Source: Aselliscus stoliczkanus (taxonomy: Eukaryota; Chordata; Mammalia; Chiroptera; Hipposideridae). From it: a stretch of DNA of 64,000 bases. The position numbers and the translations under genes are program-made. Shown here in pieces: positions 59,437 to 64,000 of this stretch. The DNA lies in contig CM066733.1 of assembly GCA_033961575.1 (NCBI GenBank), forward strand, positions 106,669,921 through 106,733,920, in the 5' to 3' direction. The notes below the pieces were generated by a model, which worked only from the letters and a program-made list of their open reading frames with translations, was not told where the DNA came from and did no database searches. Each line of letters opens with the position of its first letter. Position 1 is the first letter of the stretch.

Positions 59437-59715
59437 ACTTGCTACCTAATCCATTTACTTTCCTGATCTCCCTATCTAAACAGCTACACTTGCAATTATT
59501 TGACCTTATTTTATGACACTTTTCACTACATGATTCCCACCCCCGCCCCCCACCCCCGGCATCTATTTTCCAATTTATTATCTGTCTCTTTGATCTAGAA
59601 TATAATCTTAAGGAGGCCCAGAAATTGTACTGTTTGAAACTGTACCCTCAGTGTTATGAAACAGCATGAGACACATGACAGCATTCTTATTAAATATTTG
59701 GTGAATTAATACTAC
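59437..59715 (+). mobile_element. L2-like ancient LINE 3' end
   Basis: It has 'gatctagaatataatcttaa' followed by 'ggaggcccagaaattgtact' and an end 'ttattaaatatttggtgaat', the closing order of L2. A C-rich run at 59537-59560 interrupts it. Confidence 0.55.
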
Positions 59716-60440
59716 ATATAATTTTACAAACTAAGTAGTTATTTTAACACAATGTTTTTTTTTATATTATTCAATATTTAGTATCTATAATGATTGTGTA
59801 CTACTGCACTATATGGGTTTATAATACACATACACTGAACACAAAGAGAAATTCACAACGAGAAAGGTGTTTCAGTGCATGATTGTAAGCCCCTGTCTGA
59901 TTTTGTTTCTATTTTATGTGTATCTGAATTTTATTTTCCAGGAAAAATAATTGCTTGGATTTTTTTCATATTCAGATTTATGCTTAAATGTTAGTTCCTC
60001 TGCCTGGAATGATTTTCTTCATCTGTCATTTTTGGGGCTATATATCTGAAATATTTAAGAACTGTTGCTTTAAATCCACTATTAAACATCTCATAAACAG
60101 TTATTCCTTGTTAATATATATTTACACTTTCTTTCTTCTATGGAAAAAAATCTGTTCAGGCTTCTAAGAGGTTTGGGAAGAGATAGAATTGACAAAGATT
60201 ATTCTTACAGTATAGTAAGGTTTTTCTCTACAAAAGCCCAGGCCAGTATTGGCCTTAGACTAATTCCTCTAGTGGACAAGCACATTGCAATAAGGAATCA
60301 TATCCATGTCTGCATCCTTCCTGTGAGTGACCCTGTCTGTGTTTGTATTTGTACTTTTTTTTAGAATCAAAAAACAATACCTTGAACTTTTTACTTTCTT
60401 ATGAAATAAGAATCACTCTGTAAATACAACTCAACTTACA
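59716..60440. other. AT-rich stretch without recognised genes
   Basis: No supported gene. The 74-codon frame at 60140-60364 has no recognised domain. A short L2-like phrase ('tctgcctggaatgattttct') is at 60000-60019. Confidence 0.45.
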
Positions 60441-60453
60441 AAACAAAAACTTG

Positions 60454-60921
60454 AGCCGGCCGAGTGGCACATTGGTTGAGAGCTGGTTTTGGGATGCCAG
60501 TGGCCCCGGTTCGGATCCCACATATGAGGGCCAGTGACACTGCCCTTTACAGCTAACAGCGGCTCCACCTGAAGCTGGGCTGTGCGAGCCCGGCGATGTT
60601 GTAGGCTGCAGCCCCTGCTGCAGTGGGCTGCCATAGGCTACAGTGAGTGGCCGGCAGCCAGCATGAGCTGCCAATAGCCGCGGTGCGTGACCATCCAGAG
60701 GCCGGCGACCCATCTGCCTTATCCGGGAAGAGCGCAATGACGATACCAACATGGGCCAGTGAAGCAACGTCCTCCGCAACTAGACTGAAGAACAAAAGGA
60801 CAGCAACTTGTCTGTTCCCCTTCCCTGATTCCCCAATGCTGTTCCCCTCCCCCAATTCACCAATTTAAAAAAAATCTTTAAAAAACCAACAACAACAAAA
60901 AAACAAAAAACAAAGAAAAAC
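60454..60921 (+). mobile_element. Long SINE (type B, subfamily ii)
   Basis: GCCGGCCGAGTGGCACATTG head and B box GGTTCGGATCC. The end is altered: 'caccaatttaaaaaaaatct' replaces the usual AATAAAATCTTT, and a long AAC-rich tail follows. Subfamily ii states: ATGGGCC block, CACATATGAGGG, GAGCTGG. The target-site duplication is approximately acaaaaacttg (left ends 60453, right ends 60933). Confidence 0.9.
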
Positions 60922-61079
60922 ACAAAAAACTTGTATTCAGAATGAGGCAAGATAGTACCAAGAAATAAAAAAGAGCAGGGCATAGACTAGGGTCAATCAT
61001 TTTGTGAGCAGATTATAATAGAAAACTCCTTTTTGTTTCACACATATCAGAAAGATGACAGATTAAAATGATCCATTAT

Positions 61080-61780
61080 TGAAAATATTTCACTGTGACA
61101 ACTGGGTAACCTCTATTCATCTTTTAAGATATAACCTGTGAGTCACCTCCTTCTGAAAGCCTTTTCTTTTCTTTCTTTTTTTTTCAAAGATTTTATTGGG
61201 GAATTGGGGGAGGGGAACAGCATTGGGGAATTGGGGAAGGGGAACAGACAAGTTGCTGTCTTTTTGTTCTTCAGTCTAGTTGCAGAGGGTGTTGTTTCAC
61301 TGGCCCATGTTGGTATCATCATTGTGCTCTTCCCGGATGAGGCAGATAGGTCGCTGGCCTCTGGATGGTCGCTCACTGAGGCTATTAGCAGCTCACGCTG
61401 GCTGCCGGCCACTCACTGTAGCCTATGGCAGCCCACTGCAGCAGAGGCTGCAGCCACACCGTCGCCGGGGCTCGCACAGCCCAGCTTCAGGTGGAGCTGT
61501 TGTTAGCTGTAGAGGGCAGTGTCACTGGCCCTTATATATGGGGTCCGAACCGGAGCCGCTGGCATTCCCAAACCAGCTCTTAACCAATGCGCCACTCAGC
61601 CAGTCCTGAAAGCCTTTTCTGAATCAGATCCCATGTTGAAAGTTACCTTTACTCTGTGTTGTGTGTCCTTTGAACATTTCTTTACCACAGCTGACCATGT
61701 TTAGTCTCTTTATAAATGCATGAGTTTGAGCTAGGCTATATTAGGTTAAAAGAAAAATCCTAGTTTCTTCACTTTAGTAC
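61080..61780 (+). mobile_element. L2-like ancient LINE fragment, split by a SINE
   Basis: 'ctattcatcttttaagatat' and 'gtcacctccttctgaaagcc' before the SINE, and 'tgttgtgtgtcctttgaaca' after it, follow the L2 3' order. Identity is low, so this is a moderate call. Confidence 0.5.
61168..61605 (-). mobile_element. Long SINE (type B, subfamily ii)
   Basis: The minus strand runs from GGACTGGCTGAGTGGCGCAT through GGTTCGGACCC to CCCCAATAAAATCTTTG and an A-tail. Subfamily ii states: ATGGGCC block, CATATA-type motif, GAGCTGG. The perfect 15-bp target-site duplication ctgaaagccttttct is at 61153-61167 and 61606-61620. It is nested in L2-like sequence. Confidence 0.93.
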
Positions 61781-61992
61781 TCTCATGTCTACTATACCAT
61801 ATCTACTAAGAAAAAATAAAAAAGTAAAAATTATCAGTCCTTTATAATTCTAGTATATAAAAAGGCAGGCCTATGTGTCCAATATCAGTTGAAGACTCAC
61901 AGGATGGAATCAACCTTGGAGAGAAAACCCTCCATCTTTCCTGACATATCTCCCATCCATGGCCAAAACAGGAAAAACAGGACCTACTCGGG
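61781..61992. other. Stretch without recognised genes
   Basis: Nothing recognised. Confidence 0.5.
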
Positions 61993-62168
61993 TAGTGGCT
62001 CTCAAAGTGTGGACCCTGGACTAGCCATCAGTAACACGTGGGAACTTAGAAATGTAACTTTTCAGGCTCCCCACAGAAATACTAAGGCAGAATCCTGGGG
62101 TGGGCCACAACCTGCTTTGACATGCCCCGCAAGTGAGCAGACTCTTGCTAAAGATTGAGAACTAATGT
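61993..62168 (+). mobile_element. MER20-like hAT-Charlie MITE
   Basis: It begins 'gtggctctcaaagtgtggac' and ends 'gattgagaactaatg', imperfect inverted ends of the MER20/MER5 kind, with 'acacgtgggaacttagaaat' inside. These are non-autonomous hAT elements dating from early placental evolution. The 89-codon frame at 61889-62158 overlaps it and is not a gene. Confidence 0.75.
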
Positions 62169-64000
62169 TTTAGGGCAATAACTCATCGTGCAGAAATATT
62201 GGAGCTGATTGTCAAGCTTTTAAAAATTGTATATGTGCCCTTACTTTCCCCAAGGAGGAAATTCTCATATGTGCCCTTGTAGGTTTATAGGCCACAGTGA
62301 CAACTGATAAAATTATCCTGCAGTATGACCGAGTGGGTTCCTCTGATAATTGGCATCGTGTATGTCTATCACATTCAGTTCTTCTCTGATCAATTATACA
62401 ATTTGTGCTTTTTATTCACATCTTTACACTTCAATATAAGTGGACTTTAGCAGGAAAACATAATGTAAGGAACTTATAAAATGAAGTTTATTCGAAGATG
62501 TTTAAAATCAAAATTTGAAATCAATCCTTACTTGATGGTAAAAAAATACATTTTTTCACCTACTTTATATAGTTGCTGGAAAGGCTGAGAGGAGCTTTCT
62601 CAGAGACACAAATTTCCTGTGTTGCCATTAAATAGAGGTTTCAACATCAAGAGGCTTTTTTCTGTTGATGGCAGTATGATAAAATATTTATATTCCAAAA
62701 TGTGTGCTGAAAGTGTAGTTGATAGTGAAATAGAATATCCAGGTGATTTATTGTACTACATAATGTAAAATGCCATCCATTATATTTAAGTGATGAGTTT
62801 GCCAATAGTATTAGTTTCTATACTTTTACCTTATTAATGAAAATTATTAAGTACCTTGGATAAGAAAGAGATCAGAGACAAATTTAATTATTAGCAGTAT
62901 TCCTAGTGAAGCAACATCACATGTATATCTTTATGTTGTTTTAGCAACTATTTAAATACTACTACCATTTAAATATTGATGCTGCAGACTGTTTTATGTT
63001 CAGAAAGAAGCAAGTTAATTTCACAACATTACATGCTTTTATCTTCTAATATATTTTGACAGGCTATGTTATCATTTTGCATTAAGCATGAACTTGCCTT
63101 TAATTCTTGTAGACTAAAAGCAAGCAGTGCAGGCAGAAGTTACTTAGAGACATTATCGGAATCAGCATCTGCACTAGGTTAATCTGGGATGTTTATACAT
63201 ATTCCATTTGATTCCTCTTTTTTCCATATATATTTTCAATATTCAATGCCTATATGGAATTAATTTGATGTAGTGTCTCTGTATTAAACTCATTAATATA
63301 TTTTTTATACCTCTAAATATTTGTTTACTTTTAAATAAAATTTAGAGCTTTTACAATCCACCTAAAAAGACATATTAGAAAGTACTGAAGTTATATTTAA
63401 TAACACATCAATTTCTTTTAAGCTTAAAGATGCATTTTCACTTTCTCATACAAATGACAGAAATTATAAGAAAGAATGTGAATAGAACAGTAAACCACAA
63501 TATTTTAGTCTCAAGAGTATGCATTCTTTATTTTATCTCACCTAGGATTAAGTTGTATCACATAAAATTTTAATTATGCTCACAATAATTTGTCTATTTT
63601 TACACGATTATGAAGATCAGATTCCTAATATGAAAACAGTCATTAATTTGCATGTGCATTTCCCCTATTAATTCTATCATTTCAAATGAAATTCTCCAAA
63701 CTTGCATTATATTAACTTCAAATTAATAATGAAGCTCTATGGCAAGATAGTACTCCTCAAACAATGGAATTTAGTTAATATGTTTATTGTATTTCAGTGA
63801 ATTCAATATAAACTAACTTATAAAGGGTCTTGACTATTTTATAATTTCACATTGAATGCCCAATATTTCCAAAAGACAAACTATAGACATAAATGTACTT
63901 TAGGCAAACTATTATATTAAAATAATATTTTATGTACCTTTTAGTTTTTATAATTAAAAAATGTTTTCATATGTATATCTTATATGTATCATATGTATAT
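62169..64000. other. AT-rich stretch without recognised genes
   Basis: No gene or recognisable repeat to the end of the window. Confidence 0.5.

Noticed and set aside
8276..61605. Regularly repeated similar blocks suggesting a CRISPR-like or satellite array
   Set aside because: The repeats are dispersed, on both strands, each with its own tail and target-site duplication; they are retrotransposons.

Overview
This is 64 kb of AT-rich, gene-poor placental mammal chromosome. I found no host protein-coding exon, tRNA, rRNA or other structured RNA gene that I can support. What can be recognised is nearly all mobile DNA: LINE-1 copies of several ages, three types of tRNA-derived SINE, a decayed ERV-L-like provirus, MaLR-type LTRs, old L2 and MIR pieces, a mariner transposon, a mariner-type MITE, a MER20-like element and many microsatellites. 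The long SINE ends in AATAAAATCTTT plus an A-tail. This resembles, from memory and unchecked, the tail of the Rhin-1 SINEs of horseshoe-bat relatives. A rhinolophoid (yinpterochiropteran) bat is therefore my best guess, but another mammal with its own tRNA-SINE lineage is possible.

Layout. 0-6.8 kb: unique AT-rich DNA, a short SINE (294), an old antisense L1 (2.2-3.0 kb), a GATA microsatellite inside an old repeat (3.9-4.5 kb) and a diverged 140-bp direct repeat (4.59 and 6.07 kb). About 6.85-13.9 kb: a minus-strand ERV-L-like internal region with reverse-transcriptase and dUTPase-region remnants. It is split by a SINE (8.27 kb) and by a 2.8-kb L1-derived element that has a 5'UTR, ORF1 and 3'UTR but almost no ORF2 (9.18-12.51 kb). 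A long SINE sits in that element's tail. 14-24 kb: a SINE, a 5'-truncated L1 (16.1-18.2 kb), a 5'-inverted L1 (19.6-20.9 kb) and a SINE-in-L1 nest (22.3-23.07 kb). 24.2-26.3 kb: an old antisense L1 holding a MITE and a SINE. 26-35 kb: mostly unique sequence.

35.15-41.76 kb: a full-length 6.6-kb sense L1 with an 18-bp target-site duplication, a tandem-monomer 5'UTR, and frameshifted ORF1 and ORF2. 43-52 kb: L2 and MIR pieces, a polypurine tract, a MaLR LTR and a long SINE. 52.73-54.02 kb: a complete-length but inactivated mariner. 55-62 kb: five SINEs, a second MaLR LTR, L2 fragments and a MER20-like element. 62.2-64 kb: unique AT-rich sequence.

The elements work together as a retrotransposition ecosystem. 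L1 ORF2 protein probably mobilised the SINEs and the ORF2-less L1 derivative, since all have A-tails and target-site duplications of about 8-18 bp. I saw no new protein-based system. The items most worth following up are the ORF2-less ('half-L1') element, two long-SINE subfamilies defined by concordant indels, a probable SINE 3' transduction, and the mariner with a changed catalytic residue.
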